Notes: generated by a model from the letters alone, not told the origin. Positions 17,066 to 28,134 are shown, counted from the first letter of the stretch. The stretch: DNA of 64,000 nucleotides from G963674955 sp963674955 (GCA_963674955.2 CAXXKR010000004.1:1178001-1242000); one strand, 5' to 3'. Program-made: numbers and translations.

Positions 17066-17755
17066 CTATTCCTCGCTGATTTTATCAAATGTTTCATCGT
17101 CCCAGACCGTAAGGGCCTCAAGCCGCCTCTCCGCCCTGACCTGCCTGTACCTGGCCAGAAGCATGGACAGCCAGAGCAGGCCGAAGGCCGCAAGGGACAC
17201 GGCCACGGCATGCCACATTTCAGGCTCAAGTCCGCCGCCCTGCCTGCCGAACACGGCGGGATGCACGCTGCGCCAGATTCGGGCCGAATAGAAAACCAAA
17301 GGCACGTCCAAAAAGGCCACGATGCCCAGCACGGCGCAGACCAGCGCCCTGCGTTCGGCACCCATGGGCGCGGCCCTGAGCACCAGATAGCCCATGTAGA
17401 CGAACCACATGACCAGGGCCGTGGTCAGCCGGGGGTCCCATGTCCACCAGACGTTCCACGCGGCCCGGCCCCATATGGAGCCGGTGATCAGGGTCAAGGT
17501 GCTGAGAAGCACGCCGATCTCTCCGGCCGCCCCGGCCAGACTGTCCAGCCAGTCGCTGCGCTTGACCAGGTAGCCGACGCTGGCCGCGAAGACCACGAAA
17601 AAACTTACCAGGGCCCACCAGGACATGGGCAGATGGATGTAGAAAATCTTCTGCAACAGTCCCATGGTCTCTTCAAGGGGCGCGTAAATCCATATGAAAT
17701 ACTGGGCCGCGCACAGGGCCAGCCCGGCGCTCAGTGGAAGTATTCTTGCCTTCAT
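17066..17755 (-). CDS. ccmC: Heme exporter / heme handling protein CcmC
   Basis: A 229-residue membrane protein with six hydrophobic helices and the tryptophan-rich periplasmic WWD motif, seen as WGRAAWNVWWTWDPRLT (about 120-136), which holds heme together with two His residues. CcmC loads heme onto CcmE. The family's conserved HLPMSW and HPAVF-type His positions are both visible. It lies between ccmB (18 bases) and ccmD (3 bases). Confidence 0.95.
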   Translation of the reverse strand: MKARILPLSAGLALCAAQYFIWIYAPLEETMGLLQKIFYIHLPMSWWALVSFFVVFAASVGYLVKRSDWLDSLAGAAGEIGVLLSTLTLITGSIWGRAAWNVWWTWDPRLTTALVMWFVYMGYLVLRAAPMGAERRALVCAVLGIVAFLDVPLVFYSARIWRSVHPAVFGRQGGGLEPEMWHAVAVSLAAFGLLWLSMLLARYRQVRAERRLEALTVWDDETFDKISEE

Positions 17756-17773
17756 CTCGAAATCTCCGTCATG

Positions 17774-18451
17774 CTATTCCTCTCCGCTGTACACAAAGGG
17801 AAAGAGTATCAACCCGGCCCCGGAAAACAAAGCGTCAAAGGCCAGTATCAAGCCGAACCATGTCCCGAAATCCCCTCCCGCGCCGCCGGAAAAGCTCCCG
17901 GCCATGAGCTTTATGCCGCCGAGAAGCACGGGCAGGAGCAAGGGAAAAAGTATCACCGACAAAAGCGACTCGCGGGCCGCCTGCCCCTGGGACAGTGCTC
18001 CCAGCAACGCGCCCAGGGCCACCAGCCCCAGGTCGACCGAAGCCACGGCCACAAATGGAAGCCAAGCTGGTCCGCTCAAGTCCTGGCCCAGAAAAACCAG
18101 AAGGGCCGGGAAAAAAACCAGTTGCGACATAAGCAGCAACCCCAGACCGGCCAGCCCCTTGCCCATCCAGATGGAATGAGTCGGGACAGGGGAGGACAAA
18201 AGCCCCAGCCGTGCGCCGTTGGCCTCTTCCAGGCTGAACAGGTCGTTGAAGACCAGCACCAGCCCGAAGGCCGAGGCCAGCCAGAAAATGGTGGCCGCCG
18301 CTTGTCCCGTGACCTTTCCGCCGATGGGCGTGGACAGGCTGAACAGAAAAATCAGCAGCAGACCCAAAAGCATGGCCTGTACCAGCCCCTGTCCGCCGGA
18401 GCAGGAGACGCGGAAATCCTTGGCAGCGATGATGCAGGCCCGCCTCAGCAT
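17774..18451 (-). CDS. ccmB: Heme exporter permease CcmB
   Basis: A 225-residue integral membrane protein with six hydrophobic helices. It begins MLRRACIIAAKDFRVSCSGG, close to the typical CcmB opening with a cytoplasmic amphipathic segment, and has the FNDLFSLEEANGARLGLLSSPV loop characteristic of the family. With CcmA it forms the ABC module that releases holo-CcmE. It overlaps the ccmA stop by 7 bases. Confidence 0.93.
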   Translation of the reverse strand: MLRRACIIAAKDFRVSCSGGQGLVQAMLLGLLLIFLFSLSTPIGGKVTGQAAATIFWLASAFGLVLVFNDLFSLEEANGARLGLLSSPVPTHSIWMGKGLAGLGLLLMSQLVFFPALLVFLGQDLSGPAWLPFVAVASVDLGLVALGALLGALSQGQAARESLLSVILFPLLLPVLLGGIKLMAGSFSGGAGGDFGTWFGLILAFDALFSGAGLILFPFVYSGEE

Positions 18452-19112
18452 AGCGGCCCTCCCGGAACGAAATCCCCGGCTGGTCCGAAATAGTCCGCCG
18501 TGCGGTCGGCCAGGGACAGGACCCTGTCGGCCAGATTCAAGTCCTCGGCCACGTGGTGGCTGACCCAGACCACGGAAGCCCCGTTATCGCGCAGGGCCGA
18601 GATTTCCCGTCGCAGGAGCTTGAGCGAGGCCACGTCAAGGCCTGTGCCCGGCTCGTCCAGAAAGACCAGTTCCGGCTCCACGAGAAAGACACGCGCAAGG
18701 TTGAGCCTCTGGGCCATGCCCCTTGAAAATCCGCCCGCAGCCTCTTCCGCCGCCCTGGACAGCCCCACCCTCTCCAAAACCGCGGCCAACTCTTCCGGTC
18801 CCGCGTCCAGGCCGTACATTCCGGCCCAGAAGGCCAAGTTCTGCACGGCCGTAAGCTTTGGATATATGAATGTCGCGTGGCCCAGGAAAGCCGTTTTTTC
18901 CGGCTCGATGGCTGTCCGGCATGAGCCTGCGGAAGGCCTGGACAGTCCGGCCATTATCTTCATGAGCGTGGATTTTCCGGCCCCGTTTCCGCCGACCAAA
19001 AGCAGAATCTCGCCCCGGCAAAGGTCAAAGCTGACGTTCCTGAACACCAGCTTGGAGCCGAAAAGCTTGGCCACCCGGTCGGCCTTGAGAACGGCTTTCC
19101 CTTCGGCTCCGG

Positions 19113-19116
<4 letters not shown>
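18445..19116 (-). CDS. ccmA: Cytochrome c maturation ABC ATPase CcmA
   Basis: An ABC ATPase of 223 residues. Walker A is GGNGAGKST, the signature is FSRGMAQRLNLARV, and Walker B is LVFLDEPGTGLD; the FSRGMxQR signature is the CcmA form. I start at the ATG whose first bases overlap the ccmF stop (ATGA); the frame stays open 45 bases further up but that would lie inside ccmF. It works with CcmB. Confidence 0.94.
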
Positions 19117-20993
<1,877 letters not shown>

Positions 20994-21098
20994 ATTCTCT
21001 CCTTACTAAAAATGAAAAGCGCCAACGCGCATTTCCTTTATATTTACGGGAAGCCGCCGCCAGGAAAGGGACGGTGGCCGTCATGTCAAAACGAGGAG

Positions 21099-21521
21099 CT
21101 AGTCCCCCTCTTCCATTTCTTCGCTTTTACTCTTGTATTTCGAAGGACACTTGGTGATCAGGGTCCGGGCCTCGAAGACCTGCCCGGCCGCGTCAAAGGA
21201 ACCTTCAACGATTACTTCCGCGCCGGGCTTGAAAGTATCGGGCACCGCGCCCCTGTAGTCAACCCGGATGGACTGCTCGGAATTCACCTTGTCCACCAGG
21301 GAAAATGCTACGCCCAGGCTTTCCCGTTCAATGTCCTCTCCTGCAACCTTGCCGAAAAGTCTGGCCTGGTTGATTTCGCTCCTTTCCATGGCCATGGCCT
21401 CGGACACGTTGAGGAAATAAACGCTGTCCTGGGACAGGCCGGAAAAAACCAGATAGGAAAACCCTCCCAAAAAGAGGATCAACGCCGCTATGTATATACC
21501 CTTGTTGCTCTTCTTAGCCAT
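21099..21521 (-). CDS. ccmE: Heme chaperone CcmE, cysteine-type (CxxxY variant)
   Basis: A 140-residue membrane-anchored OB-fold protein that carries heme covalently from CcmC to CcmF. It has an N-terminal helix, FLNVSEAM, the beta core ending EVIVEGSF, and then LITKCPSKY. The classic HxxxY heme site is replaced by Cys125-x-x-x-Tyr129. This is the variant reported for Desulfovibrio, where Cys replaces the heme-binding His. I chose the ATG preceded by GGTGA; an in-frame ATG 12 bases further up has no ribosome site but is possible. The acidic tail after Tyr129 is short. Confidence 0.92.
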   Translation of the reverse strand: MAKKSNKGIYIAALILFLGGFSYLVFSGLSQDSVYFLNVSEAMAMERSEINQARLFGKVAGEDIERESLGVAFSLVDKVNSEQSIRVDYRGAVPDTFKPGAEVIVEGSFDAAGQVFEARTLITKCPSKYKSKSEEMEEGD

Positions 21522-21539
21522 ATATTTCACCATTAAGGG

Positions 21540-22598
21540 CTAGGCCCCTGTCTTGCCGGACTCCTTGGCCCGTTCTTCAATGAGTTCGCTACGCTGGCGG
21601 CGCGCCAGTTCGCGCATATCGACCACCTGGTCTGTTTCGTCAACTATCTCGCTGCCCAAAATTTCCTCCAGCACGTCTTCCAGGGTAACCACCCCGGCGA
21701 CGCCGCCGTACTCGTCCAGGACCACGAGCAGATGCATCCTGCTGCCCAGAAACTTGACCAGGAGCCGATCCAGGGTCAGGTTTTCCGGTATGAACCGCAC
21801 GGGCTTCATCACGTCCGACAGCCTCTTGTCGTCATTCCCGTCGGCCAGAGCCTCGAACACGCTGCGTCTGTAGACCACGCCCACAACGTCCTCGGAATCG
21901 TCGCCGTATACAGGGATTCGGCTATGGGGCCAAGTGACGTGTGTCTCCCTGGCCTGGGCCACGGTCATGTCCGCAGGCAGGCTGAAGACCACGGTCCGCG
22001 GAGTCATTATCTGCTCGGCGACCTTTGTGTCCAGGGAAAGAATATTGCGGATTGATTCCGCCTCATAGGGTTTGAGCACCCCGCTGCGGCGGGTAAGGGA
22101 GACTATGGCCCTGATGTCGTCCTCGTTGTGTTCCGGCCCTGCCTGACCGCTTCTGACCATGCGGCCCATGTAGCCGCAGACCTTGATGAGCGGCCCGAAG
22201 GCCAGGACGAGCCAAAGCAGAGGCTTGGCCAGCACGGGGGCCAAAGGCCTGCTGTAGACCACGCCCACCGTCTTGGGCAGAATCTCGGAAAAAATCAGAA
22301 TGACTATGGTGAAGAAAAGCGCGAAAAGGCCCAAAGTCTTCTCGCCGTAAAGCTTGGCCCAGGCGGCTCCGGCAATCGCCGCTCCGGCGGTGTGGGCGAT
22401 GGTGTTCAGGGTCAGGATGGCCGTGATGGGTTCTTCGATATCCCGTCGCAAACGGTCCAGGATAATGCCGCTTTTTTTCCCTTCACGCTTGAGCTTTTCA
22501 ACGGTGCTTAGGGGAAACGAATATAGGACGGCCTCGGCCACGGAACACGATGCCGAGACAAAGGTTGCCAGCACGACGGCCAGTATGAGTTCGATCAT
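21540..22598 (-). CDS. CorC/HlyC-type CNNM and CBS domain membrane protein
   Basis: A 352-residue protein with an N-terminal CNNM (DUF21) domain of about four membrane helices (about 1-150, with VLYSFPLSTVEKLKREGKKSG and IFSEILPKTVGVVYSRPLAP), followed by two CBS domains (about 200-325, with IMTPRTVV and VVLDEYGGVAGVVTLEDVLEE). The C-terminal CorC_HlyC transporter-associated domain is missing, so this is the shorter form. Relatives take part in magnesium efflux or are mislabelled hemolysins. It ends 18 bases before ccmE and may head the ccm transcript. Confidence 0.88.
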   Translation of the reverse strand: MIELILAVVLATFVSASCSVAEAVLYSFPLSTVEKLKREGKKSGIILDRLRRDIEEPITAILTLNTIAHTAGAAIAGAAWAKLYGEKTLGLFALFFTIVILIFSEILPKTVGVVYSRPLAPVLAKPLLWLVLAFGPLIKVCGYMGRMVRSGQAGPEHNEDDIRAIVSLTRRSGVLKPYEAESIRNILSLDTKVAEQIMTPRTVVFSLPADMTVAQARETHVTWPHSRIPVYGDDSEDVVGVVYRRSVFEALADGNDDKRLSDVMKPVRFIPENLTLDRLLVKFLGSRMHLLVVLDEYGGVAGVVTLEDVLEEILGSEIVDETDQVVDMRELARRQRSELIEERAKESGKTGA

Positions 22599-22766
22599 TT
22601 TATTTTTTATTACACTCCGGGAAGCAATGAGGCAAGCCTTGCCCGCAGCTACCAGTTATCAATACTAGCAGATGCTTTTCAGGGAAGCAACATCCCTGCC
22701 CTTGACTTGGCGGCCGTTTCCGGGACATTGAATCTGACCAGACATTTTAAAGATACGGATTTAAGC

Positions 22767-23783
22767 ATGAAGGATTCCCTCCCGGCCACTTGGGTGGTCT
22801 TCCGCCTCAGCGCCCTGGGTGACATCGTCCTGACCACAGGGGTTCTGGACTACTGGCACAGGCGCGACGGAACCAGGTTCATCTATCTTACCCGCCCGGC
22901 AATGCTTCCGGTCCTGGAGAACAATCCGGCCATTGCCCAAACCGTGGCCCTTGATCCGAAAAAAATGCAGGGCAGGAACTGGGTTGAGCAAGCCGGACAG
23001 CTGGCTCGTGAGTTCAGGGGGTTGGGACTGCTCGACCTGCACGGAACCCTGCGCTCGCGCATCCTGTCGGTGCGCTGGAAAGGCCAGGTGGTCCGCTATC
23101 CCAAACGCGGCCTGACCAGAAGGCTTTACAACCGCACCAGACTCGGATTCCTTGAAAACATGCTCACCAGGACAAACGTCCCCCAGCGCTACTCTCTGGC
23201 CCTGGAAAAAATCCCGCCCAGCCGGTCGGACCTTTTGCCGAAGATACACCTCTTGCCGGACGAACTGGAAAAAGGCGACGCCATCCTGAAACAAGCCGGG
23301 GCGACCGGACCCTTCGTGGCCCTGCACCCATACGCCACCCACCCGGACAAGGCCTGGCCCAGGGAACACTGGACCGCCCTGACCTCGCTTCTGGAAGGGG
23401 CGGGGCTGAACTGGATCGTGGTGGGCAGCAATCCGAAGCCTCTTTTTCCGGGCAAGGCCAACGACCTGACAGGCAGGACGGACCTGCGGCAGACCTGCGC
23501 CCTGCTGACCCGCGCCAAGGCCCTGGCGACCAACGACTCCGGTCCCATGCATCTGGCCACTGCAGTGGGCACGCCCGTTGCCGCGCTGTTCGGCCCGACT
23601 TCAAAGGCCTGGGGATTCTATCCGGCCGGACCGCGCGATGTGGTCCTGGAACGGGAGGACCTCCCATGCAGGCCCTGTTCGCTGCACGGCAGGGGCTCAT
23701 GCGCGGAGGGGCGGGAATGCCTGAACGCCATCCTGCCTCTCCAGGTACTGGAAGCAATCGCAAGCATCATTGAAAAGGATTGA
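22767..23783 (+). CDS. Glycosyltransferase family 9 (LPS heptosyltransferase-like)
   Basis: A 338-residue GT-B protein. The N-terminal RLSALGDIVLTTGVLDYW and the C-terminal LHPYATHPDKAWPREHW, TNDSGPMHLATAVGTPVAALFGPT are the ADP-heptose:LPS heptosyltransferase signature elements (donor site around the DSGPMH loop). The exact acceptor cannot be told. I use the ATG at 22767, giving MKDSLPATWVVF; the open frame extends 60 bases upstream without a ribosome site. The next gene, a desulfurase, begins within 6 bases of its stop, so they are co-transcribed although functionally unlike. Confidence 0.86.
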   Translation: MKDSLPATWVVFRLSALGDIVLTTGVLDYWHRRDGTRFIYLTRPAMLPVLENNPAIAQTVALDPKKMQGRNWVEQAGQLAREFRGLGLLDLHGTLRSRILSVRWKGQVVRYPKRGLTRRLYNRTRLGFLENMLTRTNVPQRYSLALEKIPPSRSDLLPKIHLLPDELEKGDAILKQAGATGPFVALHPYATHPDKAWPREHWTALTSLLEGAGLNWIVVGSNPKPLFPGKANDLTGRTDLRQTCALLTRAKALATNDSGPMHLATAVGTPVAALFGPTSKAWGFYPAGPRDVVLEREDLPCRPCSLHGRGSCAEGRECLNAILPLQVLEAIASIIEKD

Positions 23784-23788
23784 CCGCC

Positions 23789-24925
23789 GTGAAGCCCCTC
23801 TACTTCGACCACAACGCGACAACCCCCGTACATCCGCAGGTCTTCAAGGCCATGCGCCCCTTTCTCGTCGAAAAATTCGGCAACCCCGGCAGTCCCCACC
23901 AATGGGGGCTGGAGGCCCGGGAAGCACTGGAAGAGGCCAGGATGAACGTGGCCGGCCTGATCAACGCCGACCCGGAGGAAATATTCTTCACCTCCTGCGC
24001 CACGGAAAGCAACAACATGGTCCTTTTCGGCACCCTCGGCTTGAGCGAGGGCCGCTTCGTGACCAGCGCCGTGGAGCACCCGGCCATTCTCGAACCGGCC
24101 AGGGCCCTGCGAAGGTACGGACTGGAAACCACCCTTGTCCCGGTGGACAGGAACGGACTGGTGGACCCGGAAGCGGTACGCAAGGCATGCCGCAGGGACA
24201 CCAAGCTGGTCTCCATCATGCTGGCCAACAACGAAGTGGGCGCTGTCCAGCCCGTTCGCCGAATCGGCTCCCTTCTGGAACGCGGCGTCTTCTTTCACAG
24301 CGATGCGGCCCAGGCCGTGGGCAAGATTCCGGTGGACGTAAAGGAACTGGGCCTGGATTTCATGACCATTGCCGGTCACAAGCTTTACGCCCCCAAGGGA
24401 GTGGGCGCGCTCTACGTGCGAAAGGGACTTTCCCTGCCTCCGCAGCTTTACGGCGGCGGCCAGGAATACGGTCTGAAATCCGGGACAGAGAACGTGGCCT
24501 TTGCCGTGGCCCTTGGCGCGGCCTGCCTTTTGGCCAAAGAGGACATGGAAGCGGAAACCACAAGGCAGCGCGATCTGGGGCTGGCCTTTCTGGCCGAACT
24601 GGACGGGCTTGACCAGGAATGCATCCTGCACGCCAAGGACGCGCCCAGATTGCCCAACACCATGAGCATAGGATTCAGGAATCTGCCAGCCGACAGGATC
24701 GTGGAAGGGCTGGCACTGGCTGATGTCGGCGTTTCGCCCGGTGCGGCCTGCCATTCGGCGGAGGTGAAGATTTCACATGTTCTTGAAGCGATGGAGGTTC
24801 CCAGGGAATTCGCGCTGGGCACCGTGCGTTTTTCCTGGGGCCGGTCAACCACCCTCGAGGATGTGCGGGAGCTGGGCAATAGACTCGGCCGCGTGTTGAA
24901 CGAGGTGCGGCCCGCGCGGGGCTGA
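23789..24925 (+). CDS. Cysteine desulfurase (NifS/IscS family)
   Basis: A PLP-dependent class V enzyme of about 378 residues that takes sulfur (or selenium) from cysteine. Features in order: YFDHNATTPVHP, GNPGSPHQWG, CATESNN, AVEHPAI, SDAAQAVGK, the PLP lysine motif IAGHKLYAPKGVG, RSGTE-like LKSGTENV, and the active-site loop SPGAACHSAE with the persulfide Cys. I chose the GTG at 23789 because AAAAGGA precedes it at suitable spacing; a TTG at 23780 overlapping the previous stop is the alternative. There is no IscU or NifU scaffold beside it. The neighbour is a radical SAM enzyme, which suggests a dedicated partner. Confidence 0.93.
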   Translation: MKPLYFDHNATTPVHPQVFKAMRPFLVEKFGNPGSPHQWGLEAREALEEARMNVAGLINADPEEIFFTSCATESNNMVLFGTLGLSEGRFVTSAVEHPAILEPARALRRYGLETTLVPVDRNGLVDPEAVRKACRRDTKLVSIMLANNEVGAVQPVRRIGSLLERGVFFHSDAAQAVGKIPVDVKELGLDFMTIAGHKLYAPKGVGALYVRKGLSLPPQLYGGGQEYGLKSGTENVAFAVALGAACLLAKEDMEAETTRQRDLGLAFLAELDGLDQECILHAKDAPRLPNTMSIGFRNLPADRIVEGLALADVGVSPGAACHSAEVKISHVLEAMEVPREFALGTVRFSWGRSTTLEDVRELGNRLGRVLNEVRPARG

Positions 24926-24958
24926 AGATTTGAGAGAACAGACGAGGCGGGGCTAGGC

Positions 24959-25981
24959 ATGGGACAGGAAAAGATTCTGCTGGCGGCCATGGAGGAGAAC
25001 CGCAACTCCGGGATATCATACGTCCCATATCGGGACAAAATCTACATCGAGCCGACCAACGTCTGCAATCTGGCCTGCCGCTTCTGCGCCTACCGCAAGT
25101 CGTCCTACAAAAAACAGAGCATGGGCCTTGAGCTGTTCAAGGACATCCTGCGCCGGGCCTCGGCCTTCGGCTTCCGCAAGTTCGGACTGACCCCGGTAAC
25201 CGGCGAGGTCTTCGCGGACAAGGGATTCGCCGACAAGCTCTCGGCCCTGGAATCCGATCCGGGCGTCGATTCCTACAGTTTCTTCACCAATTTCACCCTT
25301 GCGGACCAGGGGCTCATCGACCTGCTCTTCGACCTCAAGAAACTTGAATCCATGACCATCAGCCTCTATGGGCACGACCGGGAAAGTTTCGCGAAAATCA
25401 CCGGCGCAGGCCCTGAGATGCACGACAGGCTCGTCTCCAACATCGCCTACCTGCAACAAAAGATGCAAAGCCGAAACCTGAACCTGAGCTTCGGGCTTAG
25501 AAGCTACAATTCCTTCGACCCCAAGGGCAGCATATTGGAGCTCCTGGCCGGATTCAATGGCGTCCAGGCCCATGTGACCAAGAAATACAACAACTGGGGA
25601 GGCCTCGTCACACAGGAAGACCTTGAGGGGCTGGACATGTCGGTCAGGCCGGAAAACAACCGCAAACTGGGAGCCTGCTCCCTGATCTTCTACAAGAACT
25701 GCGTCGGCGCGGACGGCAGCGTAAACGCCTGCGCCTGCCGCGACGTGGGCCGGACCATGATCATCGGCGACCTGAAAAACCAGGGATTCGACGAAATCTA
25801 TTCCATGAGGAACAAGGCTTACAATCAACTGATCGCACGGCAGCAGAGGGGTGTTTTCGAGACCGCGTGCGTCGGCTGCGACTTCTACCGCTCCATCTAC
25901 CTGAACTACGGCATCTACAAGACACATGAAAAAAGGCCCCTGTCCATAGAGGCCTTTTTCAAGAAATTCTTCTACTCCTGA
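24959..25981 (+). CDS. Radical SAM protein with SPASM-like C-terminal Fe-S region
   Basis: A 340-residue protein. The radical SAM 4Fe-4S motif is CNLACRFC (about 37-44, CxxxCxxC). The C-terminal part has extra cysteines (GACSLIFYKNC, NACACRDV and CVGCDFYRS), arranged like the SPASM region that binds auxiliary clusters in peptide-modifying maturases and related enzymes. A plausible radical SAM core lies between. Substrate unknown: no small peptide precursor is visible next to it. It follows the desulfurase by 33 bases. Its last 17 codons contain a terminator-type hairpin. It converges on nadD, 3 bases away. Confidence 0.82.
   Translation: MGQEKILLAAMEENRNSGISYVPYRDKIYIEPTNVCNLACRFCAYRKSSYKKQSMGLELFKDILRRASAFGFRKFGLTPVTGEVFADKGFADKLSALESDPGVDSYSFFTNFTLADQGLIDLLFDLKKLESMTISLYGHDRESFAKITGAGPEMHDRLVSNIAYLQQKMQSRNLNLSFGLRSYNSFDPKGSILELLAGFNGVQAHVTKKYNNWGGLVTQEDLEGLDMSVRPENNRKLGACSLIFYKNCVGADGSVNACACRDVGRTMIIGDLKNQGFDEIYSMRNKAYNQLIARQQRGVFETACVGCDFYRSIYLNYGIYKTHEKRPLSIEAFFKKFFYS
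25930..25959. terminator. Bidirectional hairpin terminator lying inside the 3' end of the radical SAM gene
   Basis: AAAAAGGCC (25930-25938) pairs with GGCCTTTTT (25951-25959), a 9-bp stem with a 12-base loop and T runs on both strands. It is well placed, about 25 bases after the nadD stop on the minus strand. On the plus strand it falls about 20 bases before the radical SAM stop codon, where translating ribosomes would normally keep it unfolded. Confidence 0.7.
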
Positions 25982-25984
25982 TCC

Positions 25985-26650
25985 TCATTTCCAGGCGGCC
26001 GCATATTCCGCACCCCCCTCCTCGAGAGCCTTTTCCACGGCCGGGGGCACCAGCAGGGTTAGATTCCTGCCCGAGCGCCAGCGCTCCCGGATGTCCGAAG
26101 CCTTGATGTCCAATCTGGGAATTTCAAGATAGTGCAGCCGGGTTCCCGAAGAAAAGGACCAGACGAACTCGCCGTTGGCCCGTTCTTCCCAACCGGCCTG
26201 GGGCCAATGCCGGGATATGAAGTCCTCCACCTCGCCAAGCTCCACGCGCCCCCTGTTGACCACGGCCATTGAAACGCGCCCGGGCAATTCAAGCCCGCGA
26301 CGCCAGGTGGGAAGTTCCATGAAAGTGCCGGTTCCGAGAATGAAGAAATGCTCGTCTCCTGGGTCGCGCTCGGCATAGGCTTCCACGGTTTCCGAGGTGT
26401 AGGAGGGACCTTGCCTCTGCCCCTCCATCGGCTCGGCGCGCAGCCCGGATATTCCCTCCACGGCCCTTTGAACCAAATCAAGGCGCACCCTGAAGGGCAG
26501 CATTCCCTGGCCGGGCTTGTGGGGCGGCACCCCGGCCGGAACCAGGTCCACGCGGGCAAGGCCCAGACGCTCAAGAACTTCCACGGCCATGCGCAGATGT
26601 CCGGAATGAATGGGATTAAAGCTCCCGCCCAGAATGCCTACCCTGGCCAT
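25985..26650 (-). CDS. nadD: Nicotinate-nucleotide adenylyltransferase
   Basis: NadD (221 residues) makes deamido-NAD from nicotinate mononucleotide and ATP. The nucleotidyltransferase motif is GGSFNPIHSGHLRMA at the N-terminus, with (H/T)xGH intact. The nicotinate site element ILGTGTFMELPTW and the C-terminal ISASDIRERWRSGRN-like segment (IKASDIRERWRSG) are present. It starts 8 bases after proA, a neighbour pair common in bacteria. Confidence 0.94.
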   Translation of the reverse strand: MARVGILGGSFNPIHSGHLRMAVEVLERLGLARVDLVPAGVPPHKPGQGMLPFRVRLDLVQRAVEGISGLRAEPMEGQRQGPSYTSETVEAYAERDPGDEHFFILGTGTFMELPTWRRGLELPGRVSMAVVNRGRVELGEVEDFISRHWPQAGWEERANGEFVWSFSSGTRLHYLEIPRLDIKASDIRERWRSGRNLTLLVPPAVEKALEEGGAEYAAAWK

Positions 26651-26658
26651 GGCCTCTC

Positions 26659-27918
26659 CTATTCCCTGATCTGCCCCTCACCCAAGAGCACGAACTTGGT
26701 GGTGGTCAGTTCCTTGATGCCCATGGGTCCGTAGGCGTGCAGTTTGGAGGTGGATATGCCGATCTCCGCGCCAAGGCCCAACTGCGCCCCATCGTTGAAG
26801 CGGGTGGTGGAGTTGACCACCACTAGGGAGGCGTCCACCTCGCGCAAAAAGCGCATGGCGTTCTCGTGGCGGGCGGTGAGAATGGCTTCGGTATGGTTGG
26901 AGCCGTAACGGGCGATGTAGTCCTGGGCCTCGTCCTGGCCGGAAACGACCTTCACGGCCATGGTCAGCTCCAGGTATTCGGTTCCCCAATCCTCGTCCGT
27001 CGCGGCCTCGGCGTATTTTCCGAGAAGGGGCAGGGACTTGGGGCAGGCCTTGAAACGCACGCCGTCCGGGCCCAGCCTATCGGCCACCCTGGGCAGCAAT
27101 TCGGCGGCCACGCCCTCATGGACCAGCAAACACTCCAACGCGTTGCAGCCGCTGGGGTACTGGGTTTTGGCGTTATGAATAATTTCAACGGCCCGTTCCA
27201 CATCGCAGGACTCGTCGGCGAAAATCTGGCACACGCCCTTGTAGTGCTTGAGTACGGGCATGGTGGCTTGCCTGGTCACGGCCCGGATCAGCCCCTCGCC
27301 GCCGCGCGGGATGACCACGTCGATGTGGTCCTCAAGCTTGAGCAGCTCGGACACGGCCTCGCGGTCCGTGGTGGGCACGACCTGTACGGCGTCCGCAGGC
27401 AGACCCGCCTTTTCCAGGGCCTGATGCATGAGCCCGGCCAGGGCCATGTTGGAATAAAAGGCCTCGGAGCCGCCGCGAAGCACCGTGGCGTTTCCGGCCT
27501 TGAGGCAGAGTATTCCTGCGTCCACAGTGGCGTTGGGCCTGGATTCGTAGATCATGGCCACCACGCCCAGAGGCACGCGCATCCGGCCCACGAGCATGCC
27601 GTTGGGCCTCTTTTTCATGGATTCGATTTCGCCCACGGGATCAGGCATGGCCGCTATTTCGCGACAGCCCTGAATCATGGAACCAAGAATTTTCTCGGAT
27701 ATGGTCAAGCGCTGTGTGCGGGCCTTGTCCAGGCCGTTTTCGCGAGCCTGTTCCAGATCCTTGCCGTTGGCCTCCAACACCGTCTCCTTCCTTTCCTCCA
27801 GCAGGTCGGCCAGGGTCTCCAGGGCCAGTTGCTTGGCCCGGCCATCCACGGCGGACATCTTCCTGGCCGCTTCCCTGGCCTTGGCCCCGATCTCCTTCAT
27901 TTGCAAACCAATATCCAT
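26659..27918 (-). CDS. proA: Gamma-glutamyl phosphate reductase
   Basis: ProA (419 residues) reduces gamma-glutamyl phosphate to glutamate semialdehyde in proline synthesis. Conserved parts include PVGEIESMKKRPNGM, RVPLGVVAMIYESRPN, GGSEA, VIPRGGEGLIRAV and the catalytic Cys region YPSGCNALECLLVH, with NASTRF-like VVNSTTRFNDGAQLGLGAEIGIST near the C-terminus. I chose the ATG at 27918 because GGAGG lies 5 bases upstream; the frame is open 87 bases further but without support. ProB is not in the window. Confidence 0.96.
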   Translation of the reverse strand: MDIGLQMKEIGAKAREAARKMSAVDGRAKQLALETLADLLEERKETVLEANGKDLEQARENGLDKARTQRLTISEKILGSMIQGCREIAAMPDPVGEIESMKKRPNGMLVGRMRVPLGVVAMIYESRPNATVDAGILCLKAGNATVLRGGSEAFYSNMALAGLMHQALEKAGLPADAVQVVPTTDREAVSELLKLEDHIDVVIPRGGEGLIRAVTRQATMPVLKHYKGVCQIFADESCDVERAVEIIHNAKTQYPSGCNALECLLVHEGVAAELLPRVADRLGPDGVRFKACPKSLPLLGKYAEAATDEDWGTEYLELTMAVKVVSGQDEAQDYIARYGSNHTEAILTARHENAMRFLREVDASLVVVNSTTRFNDGAQLGLGAEIGISTSKLHAYGPMGIKELTTTKFVLLGEGQIRE

Positions 27919-27986
27919 GCACTCCTCCATCTCAATAAAGAATTTGGGACTCCCCTGGCGTGCGGGTAGCCTTCCAGCAAGCAATT

Positions 27987-28015
27987 TGCTAACCCCAGCA
28001 AACAAAAAAAGTCAA
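27987..28015 (-). promoter_or_regulatory. Candidate promoter for proA-nadD
   Basis: On the minus strand TTGACT (28015-28010), a 17-base spacer and TTAGCA (27992-27987) lie about 70 bases ahead of proA. The -35 is good (5 of 6), the -10 poor (3 of 6). The gap 27919-28210 is strongly AT-rich and holds no ORF I would call. Confidence 0.35.
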
Positions 28016-28134
28016 TTAAACTGATCAGCGACGTTTTTTTGCCCCTTTATTTGCTTTTTTTGTCATTTCCCTTTCTTTTTGAACAACCATCTGATATATA
28101 AAAACAATCATTTAACTTTTCAGTAAAACACACT

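Noticed and set aside
16847..18493. 548-residue open frame opposite the ccm genes
   Set aside because: It spans ccmD, ccmC and ccmB in antisense, is rich in Gly, Pro, Gln and Arg, and has no domain. It is a composition artefact.
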